Below are positions 1 to 8,998 of a DNA stretch of 64,000 nt, one piece after another. Origin of the DNA: an uncultured Roseateles sp. (GTDB lineage: Bacteria > Pseudomonadota > Gammaproteobacteria > Burkholderiales > Burkholderiaceae_C); contig NZ_CAMFJS010000008.1 in the NCBI RefSeq assembly GCF_945956965.1, positions 107,184 through 171,183 on the forward strand, in the 5' to 3' direction. Numbering within the stretch: the stretch's first letter is position 1; the number at the start of each line of letters is the position of its first letter. The notes under the pieces are model-generated. The model made no database searches. It was given only the letters and a program-made list of their open reading frames with translations, and was not told where the DNA came from. Made by a program: the position numbers and the translations under genes.

Positions 1-22
1 CAATAATTTCAGGAGTTAGACC

Positions 23-1261
23 TTGAGTAGTTTCAAGAAGACAGGCGCCGCACTCGCGAGTTGCCTTGCCATCGCCAGCCTGCCGGCAATGGCCGACAAC
101 AGCATCAAGTTCAGCGGCTTCGGCTCGTTGGCGCTGACCCATATGTCCAGCGACCAGGCTGACTTCAAAGGCGCCTTCGCTGATGTCCCCAATGGCGCCG
201 GACGCAGCGCCGCCACCAGCGCCAAAGACAGCCGCCTGGCCTTGCAGGTCGACGCCGCCTTGAGCGAACAGCTGGACTTTGTTGGCCAGGTGATGACGCG
301 GCAGAACCGCTTCAACAACTACAAGCCCTCGATCGAGATGCTCAACCTGAAGTACAGCTTCAGCAAATCCACCTCGCTGCGCGTCGGCCGCATTGCCCAC
401 CCGTTCTTCTTGGCCTCCGACACGCGCCTGATCGGCTTCGCCAACACCTTTGCCCGCGGCCCCTCTGAGGTCTACAACCAATCGCAGATCTACAACTCTG
501 ACGTGGTCCAACTCTCGCACCGCATGGCGCTGGGCGGCGGCAATGCCGTGATGACAGCGGGCATGGGCGAGGCCAGCTATGGCAACCCCACCTCGAACGC
601 CGCGCTGGCCGATGAGGACAAGGGCAAGTACCGCAAGCTGATGTTTGCCGACATCAACTGGGAAGTCGGCGCCCTGCTGCTCAGGCTCAGCCATCACACC
701 GGCCACAGCGACTTCACCGCCAACGCCGCCAAGCCGCTGTACACCAATGCTGGGCTGGTCAACGCGGCCCTGGCCGATGAACTCAGCCTGACGGACAAGA
801 AGGTCTCCTTCACCGGCCTAGGCCTGGTCTACGACCCCGGCAGTTGGCTGATTCAGGCCGAATACACGATGACCCGCTGGGGCCTGGGTGCCAAGTCGGT
901 CGTTCCTGGCGCAGATGCGTTCTACGTGATGGGCGGCTGGCGCGCCGGCGCCCTGACGCCCTACGCCATTTATGCCAAGCGCAAGACCGACGAGCCGCGC
1001 GTCGTCAGCGAATTTGCGGTGCCCCAGCTCAATGCCGCCTTCACCGGCTATGCCGCCAACACCGCCAATGCTCAACACACCGTGTCGGCCGGCCTGCGCT
1101 GGGACTTCCAGCCCAATATGGCCCTCAAGCTGCAGTACGACCGGGTCACCGTGGATGCGAAATCAGGCGTCAGCTTCCTGACCAATCTGAACCCGGCCAA
1201 CCGACCCAAGCAAGGCGACAGCTTTGACGTGCTGGGCCTGAATCTGGACTTCGTGTTCTGA
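23..1261 (+). CDS. Outer-membrane porin-like protein
   Basis: Predicted beta-barrel channel of the outer membrane, 412 residues. The reading frame starts with TTG, chosen because AGGAG lies 7 bases upstream at 11-15 and the product then begins with a clean signal peptide (basic start, hydrophobic stretch, likely cleavage after the AMA at about residue 24). The mature part is rich in alternating aromatic and polar residues and ends in phenylalanine, as barrel proteins do. It is followed 11 bases later by a PstS-like protein and then a chemoreceptor, so it may admit the ligand those proteins sense. The substrate is not readable from sequence; the call is by general character only. Confidence 0.7.
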   Translation: MSSFKKTGAALASCLAIASLPAMADNSIKFSGFGSLALTHMSSDQADFKGAFADVPNGAGRSAATSAKDSRLALQVDAALSEQLDFVGQVMTRQNRFNNYKPSIEMLNLKYSFSKSTSLRVGRIAHPFFLASDTRLIGFANTFARGPSEVYNQSQIYNSDVVQLSHRMALGGGNAVMTAGMGEASYGNPTSNAALADEDKGKYRKLMFADINWEVGALLLRLSHHTGHSDFTANAAKPLYTNAGLVNAALADELSLTDKKVSFTGLGLVYDPGSWLIQAEYTMTRWGLGAKSVVPGADAFYVMGGWRAGALTPYAIYAKRKTDEPRVVSEFAVPQLNAAFTGYAANTANAQHTVSAGLRWDFQPNMALKLQYDRVTVDAKSGVSFLTNLNPANRPKQGDSFDVLGLNLDFVF

Positions 1262-1272
1262 GGAGCCATCAC

Positions 1273-1707
1273 ATGACAACCATGACTCAACTCAAACACG
1301 CCGCCGCCGCACTCGCCCTGGCTGCCCTGCCCTCGCTGGGCCTGGCACAAGTGGCCGTGATCGTGCATCCCAGCATGTCGATCAGCGGTGCCAAGGCCGA
1401 GCAGATCGCCGATGTTTTCCTCGGCAAAAGCGATGCCGTAGGCGGCGCGAGCAATCTCACCGCCATCGACCAAGCCGAAGGCAGCGCCGTGCGCGACAGC
1501 TTTTACAAAGCCGCCGCTGGCCGCGACGCCGCCCAGCTCAAAGCCTACTGGGCCCGCCTGACCTTCACCGGCAAGGCCAAGCCGCCGCAAGCCCTGGCCA
1601 ATGACGCCGAGGTCAAGAAGCAAGTGGCCGCCAAGCCTGGCGCCATCGGCTACATCTCGGCCGGCTCCGCAGACAGCAGCGTCAAGGTCGTTCTGACAGT
1701 CCAGTAA
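1273..1707 (+). CDS. Small PstS-like periplasmic substrate-binding protein
   Basis: Secreted protein of 144 residues with a signal peptide (cleavage near ALPSLGLAQ, residue 26). The remainder resembles the short 'phosphate ABC transporter substrate-binding' family: an early [13 protein letters not shown] segment, a VFLGKS motif and a C-terminal [11 protein letters not shown] segment, which is the usual PstS phosphate-domain signature. It is much shorter than true PstS (over 300 residues) and no pst permease genes are nearby, so uptake is unlikely. Placement between a porin and a chemoreceptor suggests a periplasmic binding partner for sensing. GGAG precedes the ATG. Confidence 0.7.
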   Translation: MTTMTQLKHAAAALALAALPSLGLAQVAVIVHPSMSISGAKAEQIADVFLGKSDAVGGASNLTAIDQAEGSAVRDSFYKAAAGRDAAQLKAYWARLTFTGKAKPPQALANDAEVKKQVAAKPGAIGYISAGSADSSVKVVLTVQ

Positions 1708-1713
1708 AGCCAA

Positions 1714-1753
1714 GCGGCCCCGGTCATACGCCAGCAGGCGAGACCGGGGCCGC
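1714..1753. terminator. Strong GC hairpin between pstS-like gene and chemoreceptor
   Basis: Two perfect 12-base arms (GCGGCCCCGGTC at 1714-1725 and its complement at 1742-1753) surround a 16-base loop. There is no following T run, so a classical intrinsic terminator is not certain. It may stop or attenuate transcription before the chemoreceptor, or stabilise the upstream mRNA end. Confidence 0.5.
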
Positions 1754-1778
1754 GCGCATCCGATTTCCAGGAGTTTCA

Positions 1779-3290
1779 ATGAACATCAAAACCCGCATCA
1801 CCCTGCTGCCGGTGTTCGGTGCCATCATCTTCACCATCGGCATTGCCATCGTGCTGGGGCTGTCCAACCGAACCCTTGCGGCGATTGATGCCGTGCACAA
1901 CACCGCCTACCCCTACCTCGACGATTCCACCCAGTTTGCCAACCAGCTGGAGGCGATGGGCGTGGCGATTCAGAGCGCCGTTGCCGAAGGCGAGAAAAAG
2001 CGCCTGGACGAAGTCCGCGAACGCGCTGGCGCGTTGCGCAAACTGCTGGACAGCATGGGCCGGTTCGACGCACACAAAGACTCCGTCGCCCGCCTAAGCG
2101 GCAGCTTCAGCGCCTACGAGGCCGCCGCCATCCATGCAGCAGAACTCATTCTTGGCATCAAGCCCGGTGACGCGCAGACCGCCATCGACCCCATGCAGCG
2201 AGCCCTGAGCGCCGTGCAGGCCGATGTGAAGCAAATTCGCGAAGAAGCCTCAGCCGGCTTCGCCGGTGAGCTGAACAGCGCCCGGGCGGGCGTGACCCGC
2301 GGCTTGTGGGCCATTGTCTTGAGCGCAGTGGTGGTGATTGCCGCGCTGGGCCTGGGCTCGGTGCTGCTGATCGGCAATGTCTGGCGGCAACTCGGTGGCG
2401 AGCCGGAGTACGCGCGTGACGTGATGCGGCTGATGGCGGGTGGCGATCTGTCGCAAAGCATTCAGGTGGCGCCAGGTGCTGAAGACAGCCTGCTGTCCGC
2501 CGTGCGCGATATGAGCGCCGGCTTGTCCGCCATCGTGGCCGGGGTGCGCAGCGGCACCGATTCCATCACCCTGGCCTCGCGTGAAATTGCCTCAGGCAAT
2601 CACGACCTCTCCGTGCGCACTGAGCTGCAGGCCGGCTCGCTGGAGCAGACCAGCAGCAGCATGCAGGCGCTGACCGAGGCCGTGAGCCACAGCGCAGATG
2701 CCGCCGCCCAGGCCAAGCAACTCGCCGGCTCCGCCACCGATGTGGCGCGCCGCGGTGGCGACGTGGTCGGCCGCGTGGTGACGACCATGGACGAGATCAA
2801 CAGCAGTTCCAAGCAGATCTCAGACATCATCGGCGTGATCGACGGCATCGCTTTTCAGACCAATATCCTGGCGCTCAATGCCGCCGTGGAGGCCGCCCGC
2901 GCGGGTGAACAGGGCCGCGGATTCGCCGTGGTGGCCGGCGAGGTTCGCAGCCTGGCCCAACGCTCAGCCGAAGCCGCACGCCAAATCAAAGGCCTGATCG
3001 GCAGCAGTGTGGAACGCGTCGCAGCCGGCAGTCGCTTGGTACAAGACGCCGGAAAAACCATGGACGAAATCGTCGGCAGCGTGCAGCGGGTCACCGACAT
3101 CATTGGCGAAATCTCCAGCGCCACCAGCGAGCAAAGTAGCGGCCTCGTCCGCATCAGCGCTTCCGTCGTGCAACTGGATCAAATGACCCAGCAAAACGCC
3201 GCCCTGGTCGAACAGGCCGCAGCTGCGGCGAGCAGCTTGGAGCAGCAGGCGCAGCAGCTTCAGGGGGCGGTGGCAACTTTCAAGCTCTGA
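1779..3290 (+). CDS. Methyl-accepting chemotaxis protein
   Basis: Inner-membrane chemoreceptor of 503 residues that would signal through CheA/CheW. Transmembrane helix 1 spans about residues 8-28, a helical periplasmic sensor domain follows, and helix 2 lies at about 176-200. A HAMP-like linker starts with the LGGEPEYA motif common in betaproteobacterial receptors. The cytoplasmic signalling tip is recognisable around residues 345-400 ([20 protein letters not shown] and [18 protein letters not shown]). The C terminus is coiled coil and no CheR-binding NWETF pentapeptide is seen. AGGAG lies before the ATG. It follows the porin and PstS-like genes and may form one functional sensing unit with them; the ligand is unknown. 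Confidence 0.93.
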   Translation: MNIKTRITLLPVFGAIIFTIGIAIVLGLSNRTLAAIDAVHNTAYPYLDDSTQFANQLEAMGVAIQSAVAEGEKKRLDEVRERAGALRKLLDSMGRFDAHKDSVARLSGSFSAYEAAAIHAAELILGIKPGDAQTAIDPMQRALSAVQADVKQIREEASAGFAGELNSARAGVTRGLWAIVLSAVVVIAALGLGSVLLIGNVWRQLGGEPEYARDVMRLMAGGDLSQSIQVAPGAEDSLLSAVRDMSAGLSAIVAGVRSGTDSITLASREIASGNHDLSVRTELQAGSLEQTSSSMQALTEAVSHSADAAAQAKQLAGSATDVARRGGDVVGRVVTTMDEINSSSKQISDIIGVIDGIAFQTNILALNAAVEAARAGEQGRGFAVVAGEVRSLAQRSAEAARQIKGLIGSSVERVAAGSRLVQDAGKTMDEIVGSVQRVTDIIGEISSATSEQSSGLVRISASVVQLDQMTQQNAALVEQAAAAASSLEQQAQQLQGAVATFKL

Positions 3291-3391
3291 CGGGAGTTGA
3301 CGCCGAGAGTCGTTCCCAAGAGTGAACGTCTTGCTAGACCGTCGCGGCCATACCGAATTGCGTGTGCCAAACTCGTACACGACAATGTTGA

Positions 3392-3979
3392 CTGTTCTGC
3401 ACAGACAGCTCACTTCGAGCTCGACAAGCTGGGTCGCAAACAAGCAAGGAAAAGTGGCAGCAGCAAAAGGGCTGGTCAAAAGCGATAGATAAAGCCGAAG
3501 AAGATCCCAACAGCTGTTACGAACGCCAGCGTCACCGCATCACGCAGACGATCTCACAGTTCACATTGCCATTAATGCTCGACGTCTACCACCGCTTCGA
3601 TGGCGACTTGATTGCTGCAATCGTGCTGGGCGAGATCGGCGTCCGCAATGTAGGGGTCTGGCTCTCAGATAGGGACAACGACGCCAGCGCTCTGGAGGAT
3701 CAAGGTCGCTACCGCGATGTATTGCGTCCTTGTAATGCGCTGTCGATTGCAGAATCAACAGGCATACCACGCGAAACGGTACGACGCCGTGTCGAGACAT
3801 TGATCGCTCGGGGCTGGGTCTACCGTGATGCGCTCGGGCATCTGTATGTGCACCCCCACGTGGCAACCGAGTTCGATGACTAGACCAAAATGACCCAACA
3901 GCGCTTGCGCGAGACATCAGCTAAGTTGGATTCTCTTTTGTCCAAGCCTCAAGAGGCCAGTGAATCGACTGAGAACTAA
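3392..3979 (+). pseudogene. Broken paralogue of the winged-helix regulator at 30.3 kb (internal TAG)
   Basis: The frame aligns without gaps to the protein encoded at 30320-30805: ERQRHRITQTISQF matches ERHAYQISHLISAF, HRFDGDLIAAIVLGEI matches RQFDGDMVQIIVLGEI, and both share the LSIAE-TGIPRETVRR helix-turn-helix. Two defects are visible. No ATG or GTG and only CTG (3392) is available upstream of the conserved N terminus; the first usual start, TTG at 3566, lies inside the domain. A TAG at 3881-3883 then ends the frame at the wing, yet the same frame continues to TAA at 3977-3979 with a helix (RLRETSAKLDSLL) matching the paralogue C terminus (ALEIFELAAKLQELL). A 105-residue product (3566-3883) could still be made; I favour decay. 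Confidence 0.6.
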
Positions 3980-4135
3980 CACGAGACCTAGCTTTGGTGC
4001 ATGCGTCCGGCCATCCCATCTTGAATTGACCCATCGCGACCGGAAGGATCGTGTCGTCGAAGAGAAGGTTAGACCGACGGTAGCTCATTAGGTGAGCCAG
4101 GTCGCAACGGCGCGTCACTCCGGCGGGCATCCAAG

Positions 4136-5536
4136 TCACAGAAATTCAGGCTTTATTTTGGCCGCCTCGCCGGCGAGTTGGGTCAGGCGGGCGGCCTGTC
4201 CCATCACGAAATCACGGAGTTGACCCGCGAAGGCGCGCTCACCGGCGTCGACATAGTCGTCTGCCAAAGCCTGCGCCGGCGCGTGTTGCATGACCAGCTT
4301 CGCTAGCCGCGCGGCCTCGCGTTTGAGCAGCTTTCTGTCGATGCCGCATCGCTGTGCAAAGTCCGCCACTTGGAACGCCCCCACCTCGTCCAGCGAGAAG
4401 GCATCGCCCCAGGCCATTGCCAGTTCGTGGTCGATGTCCGGGTACTGCACCACGCTGACCAGGTCGTACCAAGGCGCAGGGTCGAGACCCTCGCGTCGAA
4501 CGAAGAACGAAAAGTTCTTGCCATGCGCGTCGCTGTTGCCGATGAGGAACTGGAACAAGGCCCACCTGACCAGGGTTATGCGTGCCACGGCCTTGTTCAC
4601 GGTCTGTTCCACGCGTTCGAACAACATTTCGAAGCTCACACCGTCCCGGATATTGCGGACATGCTCTGCGCCCCCCAAGTTACGCTCGTACTTGAAGCTT
4701 TCGGGCAGGTCCGAGGCCTGGCAGGCGTCGATGATGTGCAGGCGCTGCACGGTGGGCTCGTTAGCGCCCTGTCCGACACCCTGCACGACAACCCGGTCGA
4801 ATCGGCGCACGACGAGTACCGGCCGCGGCGTCCGGTAGATGCTGACGTCTGCGACGGGCAGCCCCATGCGCCGGGCCAGGGACATGCAGAAGTGTTCGTT
4901 GATGACCAGATGGGGCGTTACCTGCCGCGCGGGGTCGGGCTTGAGGATGTGTGTCGACGCCAAGGGGGGCTCGACCAGGAACAGGCGCCCACCGTCTTCC
5001 AGCGGATGGTCCAGATAGACCATCAACTTGTCCTGCACTCCCGCGATGGACATCCTGACCTTGCCATCCCAGACCGCCAGCGGCAGCTCATCGCGGTCGG
5101 CGATTCGTTGGTCCAGTTCATCGCGGGTCACTTCACGCGGCGGCTTGGCGGCGACGGCGGGTGGCACTTCGTCCGAAGGCCAGAACCGGAATGCCCCGGT
5201 GGTCTCGGTCCCTAGCGCGCTGATGAGGGCGTAGATGTTCGATTTGGAGACCCGGTAAGTCGTGGCCGCGATGTCGAGCGCGCGGCCCTCGGGCAGCAGG
5301 TTCTCCACGAAGCGTTTCACGGCGCCGGCGGCATAGCCGTCGGCCGGGGGCTGGAAAGGCAGTGCGGGCGATAGCGGAAACGCCGCCGGCGTCGCGACCC
5401 AGTCCGCGTCGTAGTCCAGCGACCACCGGTCGTTCATGGGCTCGTAGCCCAGCGTCGCCACCTTCTGGTCGTCCGCCCAGAGCTTGAGAGCATGCGAACT
5501 CGGTGCGTCGGTCAATGTGCCGGTTGCCGAACTCAT
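4136..5536 (-). CDS. hipA: HipA-family serine/threonine kinase toxin
   Basis: Type II toxin of 466 residues. HipA phosphorylates glutamyl-tRNA synthetase or related targets, stopping translation and promoting persistence. An N-terminal HipN region (about residues 20-110) contains the typical FVENLLPEG. The kinase part has SIAGVQDKL (ATP-loop region), LKPD with the nucleotide-binding lysine, the catalytic loop GNSDAHGKNFSF near residue 330, and the metal-binding DLVSVVQYPD. All key motifs are intact, so the toxin looks functional. The start codon overlaps the stop of hipB by four bases (5533-5536), indicating translational coupling. Confidence 0.93.
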   Translation of the reverse strand: MSSATGTLTDAPSSHALKLWADDQKVATLGYEPMNDRWSLDYDADWVATPAAFPLSPALPFQPPADGYAAGAVKRFVENLLPEGRALDIAATTYRVSKSNIYALISALGTETTGAFRFWPSDEVPPAVAAKPPREVTRDELDQRIADRDELPLAVWDGKVRMSIAGVQDKLMVYLDHPLEDGGRLFLVEPPLASTHILKPDPARQVTPHLVINEHFCMSLARRMGLPVADVSIYRTPRPVLVVRRFDRVVVQGVGQGANEPTVQRLHIIDACQASDLPESFKYERNLGGAEHVRNIRDGVSFEMLFERVEQTVNKAVARITLVRWALFQFLIGNSDAHGKNFSFFVRREGLDPAPWYDLVSVVQYPDIDHELAMAWGDAFSLDEVGAFQVADFAQRCGIDRKLLKREAARLAKLVMQHAPAQALADDYVDAGERAFAGQLRDFVMGQAARLTQLAGEAAKIKPEFL

Positions 5537-5832
5537 GACTTCTCCGGGCGCGCGACGGCGGGACGCAAGGCAGCTTGCATGCTGGGATGGTCCTTGGGGC
5601 CGAGCATGAGTGCGAGCCCGAGGCTGTCCAATACTGCCAGCAGCTTGTCCAGTCGAACGGAGCCTTTGCCGTTCTCGAGGCGAGAGAGCAGGTCGACGGA
5701 GACGCCACTCAAAGAAGCTGCGTCGTCGATTCGAAGCGACTGCTCACGTCGACGAGCGCGAATGGCCGGCCCAACGGTGGCGGCGTCGGTAACGCGCAAG
5801 AGGTTGTGTAGGGCAGCAGGGGTGGAAGTCAT
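5533..5832 (-). CDS. hipB: HipB-like XRE-family antitoxin
   Basis: DNA-binding antitoxin that neutralises HipA and represses the operon. The XRE helix-turn-helix is clear: IRARRREQSLRIDDAASLSGVSVDLLSRLENGKG, then VRLDKLLAVLDSLGL. I chose the ATG at 5832, giving 99 residues, the usual HipB size; an in-frame ATG at 5901 would add 23 residues not typical of the family. Either start lies in or beside one copy of the AATTCCGAAA element, as expected for autoregulation. Overlaps hipA by four bases. Confidence 0.88.
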   Translation of the reverse strand: MTSTPAALHNLLRVTDAATVGPAIRARRREQSLRIDDAASLSGVSVDLLSRLENGKGSVRLDKLLAVLDSLGLALMLGPKDHPSMQAALRPAVARPEKS

Positions 5833-5992
5833 TTCGGAATTTCCGGGATGATGGCCTTCTGTGCGTACCCAGAAGGTGGATTTCTTGAATTCCGAAATCA
5901 TGCCACATCTTCGCTTTTACAAGCTGTAATTCATCAAATTCCGAAACTAACTCACTCCTAAACGCTCCAATAAAAAATCTTAAATTCCGAAA
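5832..5992. promoter_or_regulatory. Four copies of AATTCCGAAA upstream of hipBA
   Basis: The exact 10-mer AATTCCGAAA occurs at 5888-5897, 5937-5946 and 5983-5992, and its exact complement TTTCGGAATT at 5832-5841 over the hipB start. Spacings between starts are 56, 49 and 46 bases, about five helical turns. The local DNA is AT-rich compared with its surroundings. Multiple operators are known for HipB autoregulation in E. coli, where the sequence differs, so these are the likely HipB/HipBA binding sites. The role is inferred. Confidence 0.7.
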
Positions 5993-6233
5993 CGACTCGG
6001 GTCATACGTCACATCGGGCCGCACACCGATTGCCGCCGTAGAAAGGCGGTCAGAGGTTCAAGGCGCCCAAATGCGATTGAAGACGGCCGATCGAAAAGCT
6101 GATATCCGACAGAGCGAGGCCGCCCCGAGATTAGGGCCTCGCCCACTTGAGCAGCCCGTTCCACACGGGGCGAGACGAAGATGGCTATCTCGCGACTAAG
6201 TCGGGGCTACCAGGTGGATAGGATTCAAAGGCT
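5993..6233. other. Intergenic stretch upstream of hipBA
   Basis: No convincing coding frame, RNA gene or strong hairpin was found beyond the HipB operator array. Base composition returns to the high-GC background after about 6000. Confidence 0.4.
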
Positions 6234-6410
6234 ATGGGGACGTATTGGCTAACACATAGCGATCACATTCGTGGGCTTGGTCTCCAAGACTGCGGGAGAT
6301 GCGTTTTTTCGCCAAACTACACGGCGTTCTATTGCGACGATCTCGACGAGGTTTTTGCCGTGCTCGATGAACTGGCTGAGGAGGCAATCCCTCGGCCTGC
6401 TGAATCGTGA
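6234..6410 (+). CDS. Small acidic hypothetical protein (58 aa)
   Basis: An open frame of 58 codons starts at ATG 6234 after an AAAGG sequence and ends at TGA 6408-6410. The product has a plausible protein composition: an aromatic start (MGTYWLTHSD), three cysteines (LQDCGRCVF and FYCDD) and an acidic amphipathic helix at the end (DLDEVFAVLDELAEEAIP). It is not recognisable to me. It stands alone between hipBA and the EthD gene; no partner is apparent. Either a real small gene or a remnant. Confidence 0.4.
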   Translation: MGTYWLTHSDHIRGLGLQDCGRCVFSPNYTAFYCDDLDEVFAVLDELAEEAIPRPAES

Positions 6411-6658
6411 AGCCGGCGGCGGGGTGTCGGGAGCTACTCGGTCGAGGTCATAGTCAGCTTGGAATGCCGATGGTGATTGCGAGGCTGGCCCTTGCAGCTC
6501 AACGCCGCGGGTTTTTCAACGGGGGCTTAGATGCGCCGATTGGAAGGCAGCTTCAGCGCAGCGAATTCAGAACAACGAAGGCCAGTTCAGGGTCGATAGA
6601 GTGAATTGATTCCTACAGGGCCAGCACCCGCTTTGGGCACGAAGCTGCCCGTTGGAAC
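6411..6658. other. Non-coding gap before the EthD gene
   Basis: Nothing recognisable was found: no convincing frame and no clear hairpin. Confidence 0.4.
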
Positions 6659-7384
6659 TCACGGCCGCGCATGCGTCACCCGCGTCAGCATGAAGACCGA
6701 GGCGTCGGCATCCAACAGTGCCGCCAGCGCGGGCGCAAGATGGGCGCGCACGTCTTGCCCGGCCAGCGCTTGCTGTGCTTCTTCGGTGGAATCGAACCAC
6801 CACTCGACCACCATGTCGTACTCGTAGCCCGCGGGCGGCGCGTCAACCACCTCGTTGACGACTAAGCGTTCGGCTTGACCCAGTGCCCCGCGCAGCAGTT
6901 GGCGGCCAGGGCCGGCGGCGCGCCAGGCCAGACGAAAGGCGTTTGAGCTCAGCGCGGGACGGCGGCGCAGAAAGCCGTGCAGCACGACGGCGCTGTGCGG
7001 CCCGTCGCGCAGCACATGCTCGGCGCAGACGAGGCTGAACTCGCGCACATAGCGGTCGAACACACGGGGCTCATCGGGTTTCATGATGGCCAGAGTCTCC
7101 GGGTCGCTCCAGATCGCGGTGGCGGCCTCACGGTCGGCCAGCAGCAGCAGGTTGACGCCGTCATAGTGCTGGCTGATGCCGGGCTGGGCGGGCAGATCCA
7201 GCACGCGGGAGCATTGCGTAACGCGCTTGACGCGCTGGCCGACATTGCGGCATTGCCGGCCCAGCGCCGAATGCTCGCGCCAGGCCTGCGCGAAGTCCGC
7301 AGCAGCCAGGCGCGGGTTGCGGCGCGCCAGATAGATCATCTTCCAGGCGCTGGCGCGCTGGGCTTCGCTCGTCGTGATGCTCAT
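6659..7384 (-). CDS. EthD-domain-containing protein
   Basis: Cytoplasmic protein of 241 residues that looks like two ferredoxin-like EthD/dimeric alpha-beta barrel units in tandem. The first contains KMIYLARRNPRLAAADFAQAWREHSALG, a typical EthD start (hydrophobic strand, then F...W..H). The second is near AVVLHGFLRRRPALSSNAFRLAWR and ends with YDMVVEWWFDSTEEAQQALA. EthD proteins often sit with aromatic or ether catabolic genes; the biochemical role is poorly known. It stands downstream of, and on the same strand as, an MFS transporter that shares the regulon element at 8902. Confidence 0.75.
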   Translation of the reverse strand: MSITTSEAQRASAWKMIYLARRNPRLAAADFAQAWREHSALGRQCRNVGQRVKRVTQCSRVLDLPAQPGISQHYDGVNLLLLADREAATAIWSDPETLAIMKPDEPRVFDRYVREFSLVCAEHVLRDGPHSAVVLHGFLRRRPALSSNAFRLAWRAAGPGRQLLRGALGQAERLVVNEVVDAPPAGYEYDMVVEWWFDSTEEAQQALAGQDVRAHLAPALAALLDADASVFMLTRVTHARP

Positions 7385-7512
7385 GATTTCGTGAGGGGTG
7401 AAGATGAAAAATTAGTGGGTGTCAGTTGTGCGCGGTCCTTGTGCCAGACCCCGACTGCGAATTCACACGCTGGCAGGCAAGGCCTAACGCAAAGGCTGTT
7501 GCTGTTGTCCGC

Positions 7513-8868
7513 TCATGCCTGCACCCGCAGCGCAGCATCTGCGCGGGCGTGCCGCAAGGCGGGCCCATAGCTACGCATTGCCATCACAAAAGCCAGCGCG
7601 CCCGGCAGCAAGGTCAGCACCATCAGCACCAAGGCCCAACGCAGGCCGTCGCCGGGGCCGCTGAGCGCCAGCGTGCGAGTGAGCATGTCGCTGAGCCAGC
7701 CGGCGGCAATTGGCCCCAGGCCATTGCCGATCAAGGCGCCAGTTAACAGAATCAGCGCGCTGGCGGTGGCGCGGCGCGCCGGCCCAACCACCAGACTCAA
7801 GGCGGCGAACACCGGCGCCACCCACCAGATCACAAAAAAGGCATAGGCCCAGATCAGCAGCCCTGCCAAGAGCAAGGGGCCGGGCGGCAGCAGCAGATAG
7901 GCCAGGCCACACGGTGTGGCCAACAACAGGCCCAGCGCCGGCACGCCGATCTGCCAGCGCGGGTCGCGGCGGGCCAGGCGGTCGGTCAGCGCGCCGGAGC
8001 ACAAGCCACCCAGCACCGAGACCAAGGCCGCGCCGGCCGACACCATGCCCGCCTGCGCCAGGCTCAGGCCATGGCGGCGCACCAGCAGCGAGAAATTCCA
8101 GGTGCCGAAGCCATAGCCGGCCAGAAAGGCGCAGGCTGCGCCCAGCAATAGCCAACGCGTCAGCGGCAAGGCCAGCAGCTCGCGCACCGCGCCCGGCTGC
8201 TGGCCGGCCCGCCCTGCGTTCGACGCGTCACTAGCTGACTGCGGCTCCGCCACGCTCAAGCGCAACAAAAGCGCAAGCGCGATGGAGCTGGCACCCACAA
8301 TGGCCAGGGTCCAACGCCAACCCCACTGCTGCGCAATCCAGGCGCCCAGCAACAAGGCCAAGAGCGCGCCCAGGCTGGAGCCGGTGCCAAACACACTCAG
8401 CACCCGGGAGCGCTGTTCAACCGGGTAAAGCTCGGCCAACAAAGCCATCGAAGCCGGGCCTGCGCCAGCATCGCTGACGGCGCCGCCGCAGCGCGAAAGC
8501 ATCAAGCTCCAAAAGCCCATGGCGGCCGCCCCGGTGGCCGCCAACAAGCCGCCCAGGCTGCGGCAAGCGACGATCAAGCGGCGATGGCGGCCACGATCAG
8601 CCAAGCGCCCCAAGGGAACGCCGAGCATGGCAAAGCTGAGCGCAAAGCCCAGGCCGGTGATCAGGCCAATTTGCAAATCGCTGAGGCCAAACTCCGCCTT
8701 CACCGGCTGAATCAACACGGCCAGGATTTGACGGTCCATGAAGGCGACGGCCGACATCAAGGTCAGCAGCGCCAAGGTGTAGTGCGATTGGGCTTGCTGT
8801 TGCAGCTGCGGTCGTGGAGCTAAGTGCGCCTGGCCGTTCGGCGGGGCTGTGGGTGGCGCCTGGTTCAT
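7513..8868 (-). CDS. MFS transporter (spinster-like)
   Basis: Inner-membrane transporter of 451 residues with 12 predicted helices. MFS hallmarks are present: FMDRQILAVLIQPVKAEFGLSDLQIGLITGL in helix 1-2, and the loop 2-3 motif GRLADRGRHRRLI. This subgroup (short cytoplasmic start followed by FMDRQ/FFDR) commonly accompanies aromatic and steroid catabolic clusters. Two paralogues lie at 10342-11607 and 19524-20843. Its start is 33 bases from a perfect palindromic copy of the ATCGTCC element, and it is divergent from the serine hydrolase operon. The substrate is unknown. Confidence 0.9.
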   Translation of the reverse strand: MNQAPPTAPPNGQAHLAPRPQLQQQAQSHYTLALLTLMSAVAFMDRQILAVLIQPVKAEFGLSDLQIGLITGLGFALSFAMLGVPLGRLADRGRHRRLIVACRSLGGLLAATGAAAMGFWSLMLSRCGGAVSDAGAGPASMALLAELYPVEQRSRVLSVFGTGSSLGALLALLLGAWIAQQWGWRWTLAIVGASSIALALLLRLSVAEPQSASDASNAGRAGQQPGAVRELLALPLTRWLLLGAACAFLAGYGFGTWNFSLLVRRHGLSLAQAGMVSAGAALVSVLGGLCSGALTDRLARRDPRWQIGVPALGLLLATPCGLAYLLLPPGPLLLAGLLIWAYAFFVIWWVAPVFAALSLVVGPARRATASALILLTGALIGNGLGPIAAGWLSDMLTRTLALSGPGDGLRWALVLMVLTLLPGALAFVMAMRSYGPALRHARADAALRVQA

Positions 8869-8900
8869 GCGCCTATCTTGGCTGCGTCACTAAGCGCACA

Positions 8901-8922
8901 GCATCGTCCGCGCGGACGATGC
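8901..8922. promoter_or_regulatory. Palindromic regulon element (site 1)
   Basis: A perfect 22-base palindrome, GCATCGTCC-GCGC-GGACGATGC, lies between the divergent MFS gene (start 8868) and serine hydrolase gene (start 8999). It is the most symmetrical member of a six-site family found upstream of catabolic operons in this window, and is placed to control both directions. Confidence 0.7.
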
Positions 8923-8998
8923 CGGGCCGAAGCCAAGACCTACAGTCGCCCGGCACGAGGCCGCAATGCCAACACAACAACAGCAAGGAGACCTGACC

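Noticed and set aside
3921..4139. 72-codon open frame on the minus strand after hipA
   Set aside because: Overlaps the C-terminal extension of the broken regulator and shows no recognisable motif; ATG overlap with the hipA stop looks accidental.
6841..6880. GACTAAGCG string resembling half of the regulon element
   Set aside because: It lies within the EthD coding sequence and lacks the conserved ATCGTCC half at the right spacing.
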